A stretch of 64,000 nucleotides of DNA, taken from Schlegelella_A sp038231215. GTDB taxonomy: Bacteria > Pseudomonadota > Gammaproteobacteria > Burkholderiales > Burkholderiaceae_C. A program made the translations under genes and the position numbers. The notes under the pieces are model-generated. The model did not search any database. It was given only the letters and a program-made list of their open reading frames with translations, and had not been told where the DNA came from. The stretch is from contig JBBRLS010000008.1 of the NCBI GenBank assembly GCA_038231215.1, forward strand, positions 1 to 64,000, read 5' to 3'. Shown here piece after piece: positions 27,206-36,742 of this stretch; the stretch's first letter is position 1, and each line of letters begins with the position of its first letter.

Positions 27206-30094
27206 TCAAGTCGTTTCGACGCTTTCGGTGCCCGGAGTGCGGCGGACGTGTCGCGCCAGCGTGCGGCGCAACTTGGGCGCGTCGATCGGCTTGGTCAGGA
27301 AGTCGTTCATACCTGCGGCCAGGGCCAGCTCGCGCTCCGAGACGAGCGCGGCGGCGGTAAGGGCGATGATCGGCAGGGCGTTCGGCCCCCAGGCCTTGCG
27401 CAGTTCGATCGCCGCCTCGTGGCCGCTCATCACCGGCATCTGCACGTCCATGAGCACCAGGTCGAAGGGCCGGCCGCGCCGCGCTGCCTCGTGCACCGCC
27501 TCGACCGCCATGCGGCCGTCGCGCGCCTCGGCGACATCGACGCCCCACTGCGCGAGCGTCGCCGCCGCGATCATCATGTTGACCGGGTTGTCCTCGACGA
27601 GAAGGATGCGCGCGTCGTGCAACTGCTCGCGTTCGCTCGCTTCGCTGGTCAGCGAATCGCCTGGCAAGACCGCCGGCGCGAGCGGCAGCTCGGCCCAGAA
27701 GGTGCTGCCTTGGCCCGGAGTGCTCTCGACGCCCACCTCGCCGGCCATCAGTTGCGCGAGCTGGCGGCAGATCGACAGGCCCAGGCCGGTGCCGCCGAAG
27801 CGACGCGTCGTCGACGAGTCGCCTTGCGAGAACGGCTGGAACAGCAGCGCTCGCAGCGGCTCATCGACGCCGGCCCCGGTGTCGACGACGGCGAGCCGCA
27901 CGCCGCCGCGCCGGCCCGGCCCGGCGACGATGCGGATGCTGCCGTGCGACGTGAACTTGACGGCGTTGGTGATGTAGTTGCCGAGGATCTGGCGGATGCG
28001 TACCGGGTCGCCGATGACGATGGCGCCCAGCCGTGCGTCGATCTCGAGCTCGCAGGCGATGTCCTTGGCGTCGGCAAGCGGGCGGTACGAAGCCTGCACC
28101 GCGGCAAGCAGATCGTGCAGGTTGAAGGCGCTGGCCTCGAGCGTGAACTTGCCGGCTTCGATCTTCGAGAAGTCGAGGATGTCGGAGAGGATGCCTTCAA
28201 GCCCTTGCGCAGAGGCGAGGATCTGCTCGAGATGGAGCGTGCGCGCGGCCGGCGTGATCGTCTCGCGCAGCGCCAGCCGGGCCAGGCCGAGCAGGCCGTT
28301 CAAGGGCGTGCGGATCTCGTGGCTGGTATTGGCGAGGAAGGCGCTCTTGGCGCGGCTGGCGGCCTCGGCGGCATCGCGTGCCGCAGCCAGCGCGGCGTCG
28401 AGACGGCACCGCTCGGTGACGTCGTCGGCGATCCAGATGGTGCCGCCCTGGCCGGGCCGCTCGGGGTCGACGGCCTGACCGAGCAGACGGCACCAGAAGC
28501 GGCTGCCGTCGCGCTTCTTCATCTCGCGTTCGGTCTCGAACGATTGGCCGGACGACAGCAAGGGGCCGGCGAGGCGCCCGATCTCGGCGTAGTCGGCTTC
28601 ATCGACCCAGACGGCCGCGCCCGGCTCGCCGGTCAGCGTTCCGGCGGGCCAGCCGAAGATCGCCTCGAAGCGCGGATTGGCCTGAACGAAGCGGCGGTCG
28701 CGCGTCAGCGCGATGCCGATCGATGCGCGCTCGAAGATCGCCGCGTGCTCGAGGCGCGTGCGCACCGTCGCCGTCACGTCGCGCGCGTTGACGACCATGT
28801 AGGAGCGCCCGTCCATGCGGAAATGGGCGGCCGAGAGCAGTACCGAGGCGATCGCCCCGGAGCGCGTGGCGATGCCGGCCGGCATCTCGTCGACGCGGCC
28901 GTCCGCCGACATGCCGGAACGCAGGCGCTCGGCGTCGGCCGGGTCGTGCCAGAGGCCCAGCTCGTCGCCGGTGCGGCCGACGACCTCGTCCGAGCGGTAG
29001 CCGGTGAGACGCGAGAACGCGGCGTTGACCAGCGTCAGGCGGCCGGTCTCGATCTCGGACAGCGTGATGCAGTCGGGGCTGGTCGCGAACAGATGCGAGA
29101 GCATCGCCTCGGAGCGGCGCAGCGCGGCTTCCGCAGCCAGGCGCGCCGTGACGTCGAACATGATGGTCAGGGTCGCGGGGCCTCCCGCAGCATCGACGCG
29201 AACGCCGGTGGCCTGCACGCTGATCGGCCGGCCCTCGACGGTGCGGGCAGAGAAGTCGCGCACCGGCACGCCTTTGCCGACCGGCAGCCGTTCCAGTTCC
29301 TCGATCCGCTCGAGGACGCGCTGCCGCGATTCGCCGGGCGGATGCAGCTCGGCCATGCGGATGCCGTGCATCGCCCCGGCGCCGGCGAAGCCGAACAGGC
29401 GCGCCGCGGACGGATTGGCGTCGAAGACGATGCCGTGGCGGTGCAGGAGGATCGGCGAGGGCGAGCTTTCGAACAGCTCGCGGTAGCGCGTCTCGCTGGC
29501 CTCGAAGGCGCGCTGGGCGCGGATCTCGTCGGTGACGTCGCGGGCCACGCCCCAGTAGCCGTCGAACACGCCGTCGGTGGTGTAGCGCGGCGTGCCGCTG
29601 ACGCTGTGCACGCGCACCCGGCCGGTGCCGTCGCGACGGCGCATGATCGTTCCGTTGAAGGGACGATGGGCCTCGAGGTCGGCCCGATGGGCGTCGAGTT
29701 GGGCCTCGCTCATGCCGATATCGACCACTTCCCAAGGCGTCCTGCCGATGCCCATCTCGAGCAGGGCCGGGTCGGTCCGGCCGCGCGGGTCGGTGATGCG
29801 GGTGAAGCGGAAGTCGCGGTCCTGCTCCCAGTACCGGTCGGCGATCAAACGCAGCGCATCGCGCGACTGCGCGGCGAGCAGATCCGCATCGCGCAGGCGC
29901 CGCGACAGGACGTAGACCGTCAGGGTGCTGGCGACCAGGCCGGACGCGATGGCGAGCAATAGCAGGCCGAGGTCGTGGCCACTGCTCGCGAGCAGGGCGA
30001 ACGCGCCAATGAGCATTAGCCCTCCCGTGCCGAGCGTGGCCGCGAGCCGTAAGGCGCGTCGCGAAGATTTTTTGCGGGCCGCCTCCGATGCCAT
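27206..30094 (-). CDS. Hybrid sensor histidine kinase with four PAS domains and a receiver
   Basis: This 962-aa multidomain sensor has two N-terminal transmembrane helices (about 14-36 and 40-62) with almost no periplasmic loop. Four PAS/PAC units follow (about 75-195, 200-320, 325-440 and 450-560). The HisKA domain has the phospho-acceptor His592 in FLANTSHEIRTPL, the ATPase domain has NYITNAVKF and GTGLGLSIC, and the C-terminal receiver has the acidic LLVEDNPVN and acceptor Asp883 in LVLMDVQMPVMSG. Signal sensing is probably intracellular through the PAS domains; no haem or flavin ligand residue is evident to me. A separate output regulator is not adjacent. Confidence 0.93.
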   Translation of the reverse strand: MASEAARKKSSRRALRLAATLGTGGLMLIGAFALLASSGHDLGLLLLAIASGLVASTLTVYVLSRRLRDADLLAAQSRDALRLIADRYWEQDRDFRFTRITDPRGRTDPALLEMGIGRTPWEVVDIGMSEAQLDAHRADLEAHRPFNGTIMRRRDGTGRVRVHSVSGTPRYTTDGVFDGYWGVARDVTDEIRAQRAFEASETRYRELFESSPSPILLHRHGIVFDANPSAARLFGFAGAGAMHGIRMAELHPPGESRQRVLERIEELERLPVGKGVPVRDFSARTVEGRPISVQATGVRVDAAGGPATLTIMFDVTARLAAEAALRRSEAMLSHLFATSPDCITLSEIETGRLTLVNAAFSRLTGYRSDEVVGRTGDELGLWHDPADAERLRSGMSADGRVDEMPAGIATRSGAIASVLLSAAHFRMDGRSYMVVNARDVTATVRTRLEHAAIFERASIGIALTRDRRFVQANPRFEAIFGWPAGTLTGEPGAAVWVDEADYAEIGRLAGPLLSSGQSFETEREMKKRDGSRFWCRLLGQAVDPERPGQGGTIWIADDVTERCRLDAALAAARDAAEAASRAKSAFLANTSHEIRTPLNGLLGLARLALRETITPAARTLHLEQILASAQGLEGILSDILDFSKIEAGKFTLEASAFNLHDLLAAVQASYRPLADAKDIACELEIDARLGAIVIGDPVRIRQILGNYITNAVKFTSHGSIRIVAGPGRRGGVRLAVVDTGAGVDEPLRALLFQPFSQGDSSTTRRFGGTGLGLSICRQLAQLMAGEVGVESTPGQGSTFWAELPLAPAVLPGDSLTSEASEREQLHDARILLVEDNPVNMMIAAATLAQWGVDVAEARDGRMAVEAVHEAARRGRPFDLVLMDVQMPVMSGHEAAIELRKAWGPNALPIIALTAAALVSERELALAAGMNDFLTKPIDAPKLRRTLARHVRRTPGTESVETT

Positions 30095-30101
30095 CGACGC
30101 C

Positions 30102-30953
30102 TCAGGCGTGGGTCAGATCCTGCGCGGCCGCCAGCTCGCGGCGAGCCGTCTCGGCGGCGCGCCGCGATGCCGTCGCGAAGTCGCTGCCCCGCGCATCGGC
30201 CGGATAGAGCACGGCGCGCGACGAGCTGACGATGATGGGCGCTGTCGTCGTTCTGCCCTCGCCGCGCCAGCCGGCACGCACCGTCGCCGCGGCATCGCCA
30301 CCCTGTGCGCCGATGCCGGGGATGAGCAGCGGCAGATGCGGCGCAAGTTCGCGCACACGAGCGATTTCGGCCGGATAAGTGGCACCGACGACGAGGCCGA
30401 TCTGGCCATTCGTGTTCCAGGGACCGGCGGCGAGCCGCGCGATGTGTTCGTAGAGACGCTCTCCCGAACGCAGGACCTGGTCCTGCAGGTCGCCGCCGCC
30501 GGAATTGGACGTGCGGCAGATCAGGATCACGCCCTTGCCGGCGTGGCGAAGATAGGGCTCGATCGAATCGAAGCCGAGAAACGGCGACAGCGTCACCGCG
30601 TCGGCGCCGTAGCGGTCGAACACCTCGCGCGCGTACTGCTCGGCCGTCGAGCCCATGTCGCCGCGTTTGGCGTCGAGGATCACCGGCACGTCGGGCGCGC
30701 TGCGGTGGATGTGCGCGATCAGTCGTTCGAGCTGCTCTTCGGCGCGGTTCGCGGCGAAGTAGGCGATCTGCGGCTTGTAGGCGATGACGAGGTCGCGCGT
30801 CGCGTCGACGATCGCGGCGCAGAAGTCGAAGATGCGCGAAGCATCGTCCTTCATCGGCCCGGGAAAGCGGGCCGGGTCGGGGTCGAGGCCGACGCACAGC
30901 AGCGAGTTGTTGGCGCGCTCGGCGCCGGCGAGCTTGTCGATGAAGGTCATCAT
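30102..30953 (-). CDS. pyrF: Orotidine-5'-phosphate decarboxylase, type 2
   Basis: PyrF decarboxylates OMP to UMP, the last step of de novo UMP synthesis. The 283-aa length marks the type 2 subfamily. The catalytic Lys-Asp tetrad is in ILDAKRGDMGSTAEQ (about 95-108), with the phosphate-binding loop PGIGAQGGD near residue 218. The ATG at 30953 overlaps the purB stop by four bases (ATGA), which favours it over the second Met codon directly after. It lies seven bases before the hybrid kinase start codon, reading on the same strand, so it could be the first part of a purB-pyrF-kinase transcript. Confidence 0.94.
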   Translation of the reverse strand: MMTFIDKLAGAERANNSLLCVGLDPDPARFPGPMKDDASRIFDFCAAIVDATRDLVIAYKPQIAYFAANRAEEQLERLIAHIHRSAPDVPVILDAKRGDMGSTAEQYAREVFDRYGADAVTLSPFLGFDSIEPYLRHAGKGVILICRTSNSGGGDLQDQVLRSGERLYEHIARLAAGPWNTNGQIGLVVGATYPAEIARVRELAPHLPLLIPGIGAQGGDAAATVRAGWRGEGRTTTAPIIVSSSRAVLYPADARGSDFATASRRAAETARRELAAAQDLTHA

Positions 30954-32320
30954 GTCGTGCGCCGCGCCAGCTCGGCGGCCTTGCCGATGTAGCTGCGCGG
31001 CGTCATGGCCAGCAGCCGCTCGCGCTCGGCGGCTGGAATCGCCAGGCCGCGGATGAACGCATGCAGGGCGTCTTTCGTGATCGCCTTGCCGCGCGTCAAT
31101 TCCTTGAGCTGCTCGTACGGAGTGGCGATGCCATGGCGGCGCATCACCGTCTGCACCGGCTCGGCGAGCACTTCCCAGGCGGCGTCGAGGTCGGCGTGGA
31201 TCGCCGCCGGGTCGGCGCCGAGCTTGGCCATGCCACGCGCCAGCGAATCGAGCGCGAGCACGGTGTGGCCGAAGGCGACGCCCATGTTGCGCAGCACCGT
31301 GCTGTCGGTCAGGTCGCGCTGGAAGCGCGAGATCGGCAGCTTCTCGCTCATGTGCGCGAAGAGGGCGTTGGCGATGCCGAAGTTGCCCTCGGCGTTCTCG
31401 AAGTCGATCGGGTTGACCTTGTGCGGCATGGTGCTCGAGCCGATCTCGCCGGCTTTCGTCTTCTGCGTGAAGTAGCCGAGGCTGATGTAGCCCCAGGCGT
31501 CGCGGCACCAGTCGATGAGGATGGTGTTGCAGCGCTTGACGGCATCGAACAGCTCGGCGATGGCGTCGTGCGGCTCGATCTGCGTCGTGTGGCTGTTGAA
31601 TACAAGGCCCAGCCGATCTTCGACGACACGGCGCGCGAACGCCTCCCAGTCGAAGTCGGGATAGGCGGCGACATGCGCGTTGTAGTTGCCGACGGCGCCG
31701 TTCATCTTGGCGAGCAGGGCGACGGCCTCGATCCGGCTCCGCGCCCGCGCCAGTCGCGCCGCGACGTTGGCGACCTCCTTGCCCAGCGTCGTCGGCGTCG
31801 CCGTCTGGCCGTGCGTGCGCGAGAGCATGGGCTGCGCCGCGTGCTCGGCGGCTTTGGCGTGCAGGGTCGCCAGCACGCCGTCGAGCGCAGGCAACAGCAC
31901 GTCGCGCCGCGCTGCGCCGAGCATCAGCGCGTGGCTGGTGTTGTTGATGTCCTCGCTGGTGCAGGCGAAGTGGAGAAAGCCGGTCGCCGGTGCCAGCTCG
32001 GCGTCGCCGGAGATGCGCTCGGCGAGCCAGTACTCGACCGCCTTGACGTCGTGATTGGTGGTGCGCTCGATCGCCTTGATCTCTTCGGCGTCGGCCTCGG
32101 AGAAGGACTCGACGAGCCCGCGCAGCAAGGACGACGATTCAGCGCCGAAGGGCCGCAACTCGGAAAAGCCTGCTTCCGACAAAGCCAGGAACCACTCGAC
32201 CTCGACTTCGACGCGGCGCCGGATCAGCCCGTATTCGGAGAGCAGCGGCCGCAAGGCCTCGACCTTGGCGGCATAGCGACCGTCGAGCGGCGACAGGGCG
32301 AGAAGCGGCGAGACGGGCAT
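30950..32320 (-). CDS. purB: Adenylosuccinate lyase
   Basis: PurB catalyses two fumarate-releasing steps in purine synthesis, on SAICAR and adenylosuccinate. Starting at ATG 32320 the protein is 456 aa, the same as Escherichia coli PurB, and begins MPVSPLLALSPLDGRYA. The family signature SSTMPHKVNPIDFENAEGN is present, as are TSEDINN and SRTHGQTATPTT with the catalytic His. A longer in-frame start at 32374 gives an unlikely Pro/Ser extension. It is divergent from the glutathione transferase gene. Confidence 0.95.
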   Translation of the reverse strand: MPVSPLLALSPLDGRYAAKVEALRPLLSEYGLIRRRVEVEVEWFLALSEAGFSELRPFGAESSSLLRGLVESFSEADAEEIKAIERTTNHDVKAVEYWLAERISGDAELAPATGFLHFACTSEDINNTSHALMLGAARRDVLLPALDGVLATLHAKAAEHAAQPMLSRTHGQTATPTTLGKEVANVAARLARARSRIEAVALLAKMNGAVGNYNAHVAAYPDFDWEAFARRVVEDRLGLVFNSHTTQIEPHDAIAELFDAVKRCNTILIDWCRDAWGYISLGYFTQKTKAGEIGSSTMPHKVNPIDFENAEGNFGIANALFAHMSEKLPISRFQRDLTDSTVLRNMGVAFGHTVLALDSLARGMAKLGADPAAIHADLDAAWEVLAEPVQTVMRRHGIATPYEQLKELTRGKAITKDALHAFIRGLAIPAAERERLLAMTPRSYIGKAAELARRTT

Positions 32321-32437
32321 CGGCGAGGCGCAGGACGAGGGCGGAGGACGATTATCGGCTGCGCCTAGAATCATTTCGATACCGCGAGATCACGCAAAGC
32401 GGCACCAATCGAACCCCACGAAAGCGGCGCGTCCTCC

Positions 32438-33052
32438 ATGAAGCTGATCGGTTCTCTCGCCAGCCCGTACGTGCGCAAGGTGCGCATCGTGATGGCCGAG
32501 AAAAAGCTCGACTACCAGTTCGCCACGGAAGACGTGTGGGCCAGCGACGCGATCCTCGCGTCGAACCCGCTCGGCAAGGTGCCCTGCCTGGTGATGGAGG
32601 GCGGCGAGGCGGTCTTCGATTCGCGCGTCATCGTCGAGTATCTCGATGCGCGCTCGCCGCTGGCGCGGCTCATCCCCGAGCCGAATCGCGAGCGCACCGA
32701 GGTGCGCACCTGGGAGGCGCTCGCCGACGGCATCCTCGACGCCGCCATCCTCGCCCGGCTCGAAGCCCACTGGCCCGGCCGCAACGCCGAGCAGCGCAGC
32801 CAGGCCTGGATCGACCGGCAGATGGGCAAGATCCACGCGTCGCTCGAGGCGATCTCGACCGGCCTCGCTGAAAAGCCCTGGTGCAGCGGCATTCACATGA
32901 CCCTCGCCGACATCGCCGTCGGCTGCGCGCTCGGCTACCTGGCGTTCCGCTTCCCGCAGATCGACTGGCGCACCGACCACCCCAACCTGGGCCGCCTCGC
33001 CGACAAGATGAACGCGCGGCAGAGCTTCATCGACACGGCGCCGCCGGCGTGA
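32438..33052 (+). CDS. Glutathione S-transferase (YibF-like)
   Basis: This 204-aa cytosolic GST has an N-terminal thioredoxin fold (residues 1-78) with the glutathione-site Ser region GSLASPYVRKVRI, the cis-Pro motif in NPLGKVPCL, and FDSRVIVEYLD, which binds the gamma-glutamyl group. The C-terminal helical domain contains the N-capping motif MTLADIAVGCALGY. The gene is divergent from purB, a neighbour relation often seen in Burkholderiales. Its substrate is unknown. Between the two starts, TAGAAT at 32366-32371 could be a -10 box for this gene. Confidence 0.9.
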   Translation: MKLIGSLASPYVRKVRIVMAEKKLDYQFATEDVWASDAILASNPLGKVPCLVMEGGEAVFDSRVIVEYLDARSPLARLIPEPNRERTEVRTWEALADGILDAAILARLEAHWPGRNAEQRSQAWIDRQMGKIHASLEAISTGLAEKPWCSGIHMTLADIAVGCALGYLAFRFPQIDWRTDHPNLGRLADKMNARQSFIDTAPPA

Positions 33053-33058
33053 AGCGCT

Positions 33059-33147
33059 TGTCACCCTGAGCGAAGCCAAGGGTCTTGCCGCTCGGGCGGA
33101 GATCCTTCGCTTCGCTCAGGATGACAAGGATCTCGCTCAGGATGACA
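33059..33147. repeat. Palindromic interspersed repeat copy 4, with an extra half-arm
   Basis: The left arm TTGTCACCCTGAGCG starts at 33059 and the right arm CTTCGCTTCGCTCAGGATGA ends near 33126. A further half-arm, AGGATCTCGCTCAGGATGAC, follows directly at 33127-33146, resembling the tandem half-units at copy 1. The element separates the convergent GST and FMN glutamate-synthase-like genes, and the latter's last two serine codons and TGA stop (33137-33145) lie inside the extra half-arm. Confidence 0.87.
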
Positions 33148-34777
33148 TGGCCGGTGTGGCGCTGAAACTGCTTGCTCGCGCCACTGGCCAGTAGGTCTTG
33201 AACACCTGCAGGTTCGAGCCGCCGTGGAGCAGCTCGCCGCGCTTGACGAACGGCAGCAGGTTGGCGAGCAGCTTGACGCCGTGCTCCGAGTTGCGGCGCA
33301 CGATGTGATCGGCGGTGATGCCGGCGGGGTCGTCGAGGCCGGCGGCCTGCACCAGCTCCTTCAGCGCCATCAGCGTGTTCTGGTGAAAGTGGTAGACGCG
33401 GTCGGCCTTGCTCGGCACGTCGAGCGCCATCTGGCGTTGCGGGTCCTGCGTCGTCACGCCCGTTGGGCAGGAACCGGTGTGGCAGGTCTGCGCCTGGATG
33501 CAGCCGAGCGCGAACATGAAGCCGCGCGCCGCGTTGCACCAGTCGGCGCCGAGCGCCAGCATGCGCGCTATGTCGAAGGCGCTGACGACCTTGCCGGCGC
33601 AGCCCAGTTTGATCTTGTCGCGCAGGTCGAGCCCGACCAGCGTGTTGTGCACGAGGAGCAGCCCTTCCTGCAAGGGCGCGCCGACGTGGTCGCAGAACTC
33701 GAGCGGCGCAGCGCCGGTGCCGCCCTCGGCCCCGTCGACGACGATGAAGTCGGGCGTGACGCCGGTTTCCTGCATCGCCTTGGCGATGCCGAACCACTCC
33801 CACGGATGGCCGATGCAGAGCTTGAAGCCGGTCGGCTTGCCGCCCGAAAGCTCGCGCAGCCGCTCGATGAAATGCATCATCTCGATCGGCGTCTTGAAGG
33901 CGCCGTGCGAGGCTGGCGAGACGCAGTCGACCCAGGGTTGCACGCCGCGCGCCTCGGCGATCTCGATCGTCACCTTGGGGCCTGGAAGAACGCCGCCGTG
34001 GCCCGGTTTGGCGCCTTGCGAGAGCTTCAGCTCGATCATCTTCACCTGCGGGTCGCGCGCATTGGCGGTGAAGCGCTCTTCGGAAAACGAGCCGTCGTCG
34101 TTGCAGCAGCCGAAGTAGCCCGAGCCGATCTCCCAGATCAGATCGCCACCGTTGGCGCGGTGATGCCGGCTGATCGAGCCCTCGCCGGTGTCGTGCGCGA
34201 AGTTGCCGCGCCTGGCGCCGGCGTTGAGCGCGAGGATGGCGTTGGCCGAGAGCGCGCCGAAGCTCATCGCCGAGATGTTGAAGAGGCTGGCGCTGTAGGG
34301 CTGGGCGCGCGTCGCGCCGATCGCGACGCGAAAGTCGTGCGTCTTCAGCACCGTCGGTTGCAGCGAGTGATTGATCCATTCGTAGCCGACTGCCGAAACG
34401 TCGAGCTGGGTGCCGAACGGGCGCTTGTCGGAGTCGCCCTTGGCGCGCTGGTAGACGAGCGATCGTTGCGCGCGCGAGAACGGCGCTGCCTCGTGGTCGC
34501 TCTCGATGAAGTACTGCCGCATCTCCGGCCGGATGAACTCGAGCAGGAAGCGCAGATGGCCGATCACCGGGTAGTTGCGCAGGATCGCATGGCGCTTCTG
34601 CAGGCTGTCGCGCGCGCCGAGCAGCACGAGAGCGAGAAAGACGAGCGCCAGCCAGGCATCGACGACACCCATGCCGGCCCACGCGTACACGCTGGCCACG
34701 AGGCCCACCATGCAGAGCGCCCACGCCGAATAGCGGATCGGAAAATACCGGTCGAGCTTGCTGAGCCACGCGAACAT
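33137..34777 (-). CDS. FMN-binding glutamate synthase family protein, membrane-anchored
   Basis: This 546-aa protein has two N-terminal hydrophobic segments (about residues 17-33 and 37-53) followed by a GltB-like FMN-binding central domain. Conserved parts include FNISAMSFGALS, LPGPKVTIEIAEARG and DGAEGGTGAAPLEF, and the Cys-rich region CIQAQTCHTGSCPTGVTTQ that in glutamate synthase holds the 3Fe-4S cluster. It lacks the amidotransferase domain, so it is not a full glutamate synthase; the real reaction of this subfamily is not established. The last residues Met-Ser-Ser and the stop are read from the palindromic repeat, so the C-terminus has probably been trimmed or replaced. Confidence 0.85.
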   Translation of the reverse strand: MFAWLSKLDRYFPIRYSAWALCMVGLVASVYAWAGMGVVDAWLALVFLALVLLGARDSLQKRHAILRNYPVIGHLRFLLEFIRPEMRQYFIESDHEAAPFSRAQRSLVYQRAKGDSDKRPFGTQLDVSAVGYEWINHSLQPTVLKTHDFRVAIGATRAQPYSASLFNISAMSFGALSANAILALNAGARRGNFAHDTGEGSISRHHRANGGDLIWEIGSGYFGCCNDDGSFSEERFTANARDPQVKMIELKLSQGAKPGHGGVLPGPKVTIEIAEARGVQPWVDCVSPASHGAFKTPIEMMHFIERLRELSGGKPTGFKLCIGHPWEWFGIAKAMQETGVTPDFIVVDGAEGGTGAAPLEFCDHVGAPLQEGLLLVHNTLVGLDLRDKIKLGCAGKVVSAFDIARMLALGADWCNAARGFMFALGCIQAQTCHTGSCPTGVTTQDPQRQMALDVPSKADRVYHFHQNTLMALKELVQAAGLDDPAGITADHIVRRNSEHGVKLLANLLPFVKRGELLHGGSNLQVFKTYWPVARASSFSATPAMSS

Positions 34778-34866
34778 GGGCGCTCCTCCTTGGCTGGGCC
34801 CAAGGCTGGCGCGATGGTAGACCCGGCCCCGTGACGGGGCCTCGTGGAAAGCGTGAACCCGAAGGC

Positions 34867-35778
34867 CTAGCGCGCGAGGAAGAAATCACGCAGGCGCGTG
34901 GCGATCTCCTCGGGGCGCTCTTCGGGAATGAAGTGGCCGGCGCCCACGGCCACGCCGTCGAGCGCGCCCGCGCACTGAGCGCGCCACAACTCGAGCGGCT
35001 GATAGAGACGGCCGACGACGCCGTGCTCGCCCCACAGCACGAGCGTGTCGCAGGCGATCTTCTCGCCGGCCGTGCGCGAGGCGCGGTCGTGGTCGAGGTC
35101 GATGGTGGCCGAGGCGCGGTAGTCCTCGCAGGCAGCGTGGATCGCGTCGGCGCGGCCGAAGCAGCGCTCGTATTCGGCCAGCGCCTCGGGCTCGATGTGC
35201 CCGAGACTCTTGGCACCCCAGCCGCCGAGCGTCCAGCGCAGGAAGAAAGAAGGGTCGCCGCCGATCATGCGTTCGGGTAGAGGCGCGGGCTGGATGAGGA
35301 AGAACCAGTGGTAGTACCAGCTCGCGAAGCGCATGTCGGTCATCTCGTACATGTCGAGCGTCGGCACGATGTCGATGACCGCGAGCCGCTCGACGCGCTC
35401 GGCATGGTCGAGCGCGAGGCGATGCGCGACCCGGCCGCCGCGGTCGTGGCCGGCGACGGCGAAGCGCTGGTGACCGAGGCCGCTCATCAGCGCCGCCATG
35501 TCGGCGGCCATGGCGCGCTTGCTGTGCAGCGCGTGGTCCTGCTCGGGCGTGCCGGGAGGCTCGGGCTTGGTCGAGTCGCCGTAGCCGCGCAGATCGGGAA
35601 TGACGAGCGAGAAGTGCGCGGACAGAGATCGCGCCACGCGGTGCCACATGACGTGCGTCTGCGGATAGCCGTGCAGGAGCAGCAGCGGCGGCTTGGCCGG
35701 ATCGCCGCCGGTGCGCGCGAACAGCTCGACCTCGCCGGCCGCGTGCAAGCCCGCTTCGAATCCCTCGAACCAGCTCAT
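34867..35778 (-). CDS. Alpha/beta hydrolase, haloacetate (fluoroacetate) dehalogenase-like
   Basis: This 303-aa hydrolase closely follows the fluoroacetate dehalogenase pattern: HGYPQTHVMWHRVA, DLRGYGDSTKP, and the nucleophile segment GHDRGGRVAHRLALDHAERV, with Asp as nucleophile plus two Arg that bind the carboxylate. A His-Trp pair that would hold the halide is visible in WYYHWFFL, and the catalytic His is in GAGHFIPEE. Substrate is inferred; soluble epoxide hydrolases share the fold. The ATG at 35778 has GGGGAGGAG upstream. It follows glutaminase on the same strand with 20 bases between. Confidence 0.84.
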   Translation of the reverse strand: MSWFEGFEAGLHAAGEVELFARTGGDPAKPPLLLLHGYPQTHVMWHRVARSLSAHFSLVIPDLRGYGDSTKPEPPGTPEQDHALHSKRAMAADMAALMSGLGHQRFAVAGHDRGGRVAHRLALDHAERVERLAVIDIVPTLDMYEMTDMRFASWYYHWFFLIQPAPLPERMIGGDPSFFLRWTLGGWGAKSLGHIEPEALAEYERCFGRADAIHAACEDYRASATIDLDHDRASRTAGEKIACDTLVLWGEHGVVGRLYQPLELWRAQCAGALDGVAVGAGHFIPEERPEEIATRLRDFFLAR

Positions 35779-35798
35779 GGCGCTCCTCCCCTGCAATC

Positions 35799-36719
35799 CT
35801 AGAAGATCGACAGCCCGCTGCGGCTCGCGAACAGCTCGAGCGCCCGCGTACCCAGCACCGAATTGCCGCTCGAGTCGACGGCGGGCGACCACACACAGAG
35901 CGTCAGCGTATCGGGGACGACGGCGACGATGCCACCGCCGACGCCGCTCTTGCACGGCAGGCCGATGCGATAGGCGAACTCGCCGGCGGCGTCGTAGGTG
36001 CCGCAGGTCAGCATCAGGGCGTTGAGGCGGCGCGCCTGGCGCACGCTGACGACGGCGTCTGCACTGCCTTGCGGATGCGCGCCGTCGCGGCACAGGTAGC
36101 CGGCCGCACAGGCGAGCTGCCGGCAGCTCATGCGCACCGCGCACTGGTGAAAGTAGAAGTCGACCACCGCCGCGACCGTGTTGTCGATCTTGCCGAAGCT
36201 CTTCATGAGATTGGCGAGGGCGAGGTTGCGAAAGCCGGTGGCCGCTTCCGAGGCGGCGACCTCGTCGTCGAAGGCGATCGCTTCGCCGGCCAGGCCCGAC
36301 AGCATCTCGAGCAGGGCCGGCTTGGCGCTGGCGCCGAGCTTCTCGAGGAGCCGGTCGGCGACGGCAATCGCTCCAGCGTTGATGAACGGGTTGCGCGGCA
36401 CGCCCTGCTCGCTTTCGAGCTGAAGCAGCGAGTTGAAGGGATTGCCCGAGGGCTCGCGGTGGATGCGTTCCCACAGGGCGTCGCCGAGCAGGCGCATGCC
36501 GAGGGTCAGGGTGAAAAGCTTGGAGACGCTCTGGATCGAAAACGGCACCGCGCTCTCGCCGCACGCCGCCGTCATGCCGTCGCAGGTGCGCAGCGCCATG
36601 CCGAACTGCGTGACGGGGACGCGCGCCAGCGCCGGGATGTAGCTGGCGACCTTGCCTTCCTGGCCGAGCAGCGGGCGCAGGCCGGCATCGATCTCGTCGA
36701 GCAGGGCTTGAAAGTCCAT
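35799..36719 (-). CDS. glsA: Glutaminase
   Basis: This serine-dependent beta-lactamase-fold glutaminase hydrolyses glutamine to glutamate and ammonia. Starting at ATG 36719 it has 306 aa, the usual length, with the catalytic Ser-Val-Ser-Lys in FSIQSVSKLFTL, the segment NPFINAGAI, YFHQCAVRM, and SGVGGGIVAVVP near the C-terminus. An upstream ATG at 36746 would add nine residues but gives no family homology. The alpha/beta hydrolase gene follows in the same direction. Confidence 0.94.
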   Translation of the reverse strand: MDFQALLDEIDAGLRPLLGQEGKVASYIPALARVPVTQFGMALRTCDGMTAACGESAVPFSIQSVSKLFTLTLGMRLLGDALWERIHREPSGNPFNSLLQLESEQGVPRNPFINAGAIAVADRLLEKLGASAKPALLEMLSGLAGEAIAFDDEVAASEAATGFRNLALANLMKSFGKIDNTVAAVVDFYFHQCAVRMSCRQLACAAGYLCRDGAHPQGSADAVVSVRQARRLNALMLTCGTYDAAGEFAYRIGLPCKSGVGGGIVAVVPDTLTLCVWSPAVDSSGNSVLGTRALELFASRSGLSIF

Positions 36720-36742
36720 GGTGTTCGCGAAGGGCGTGCGCG

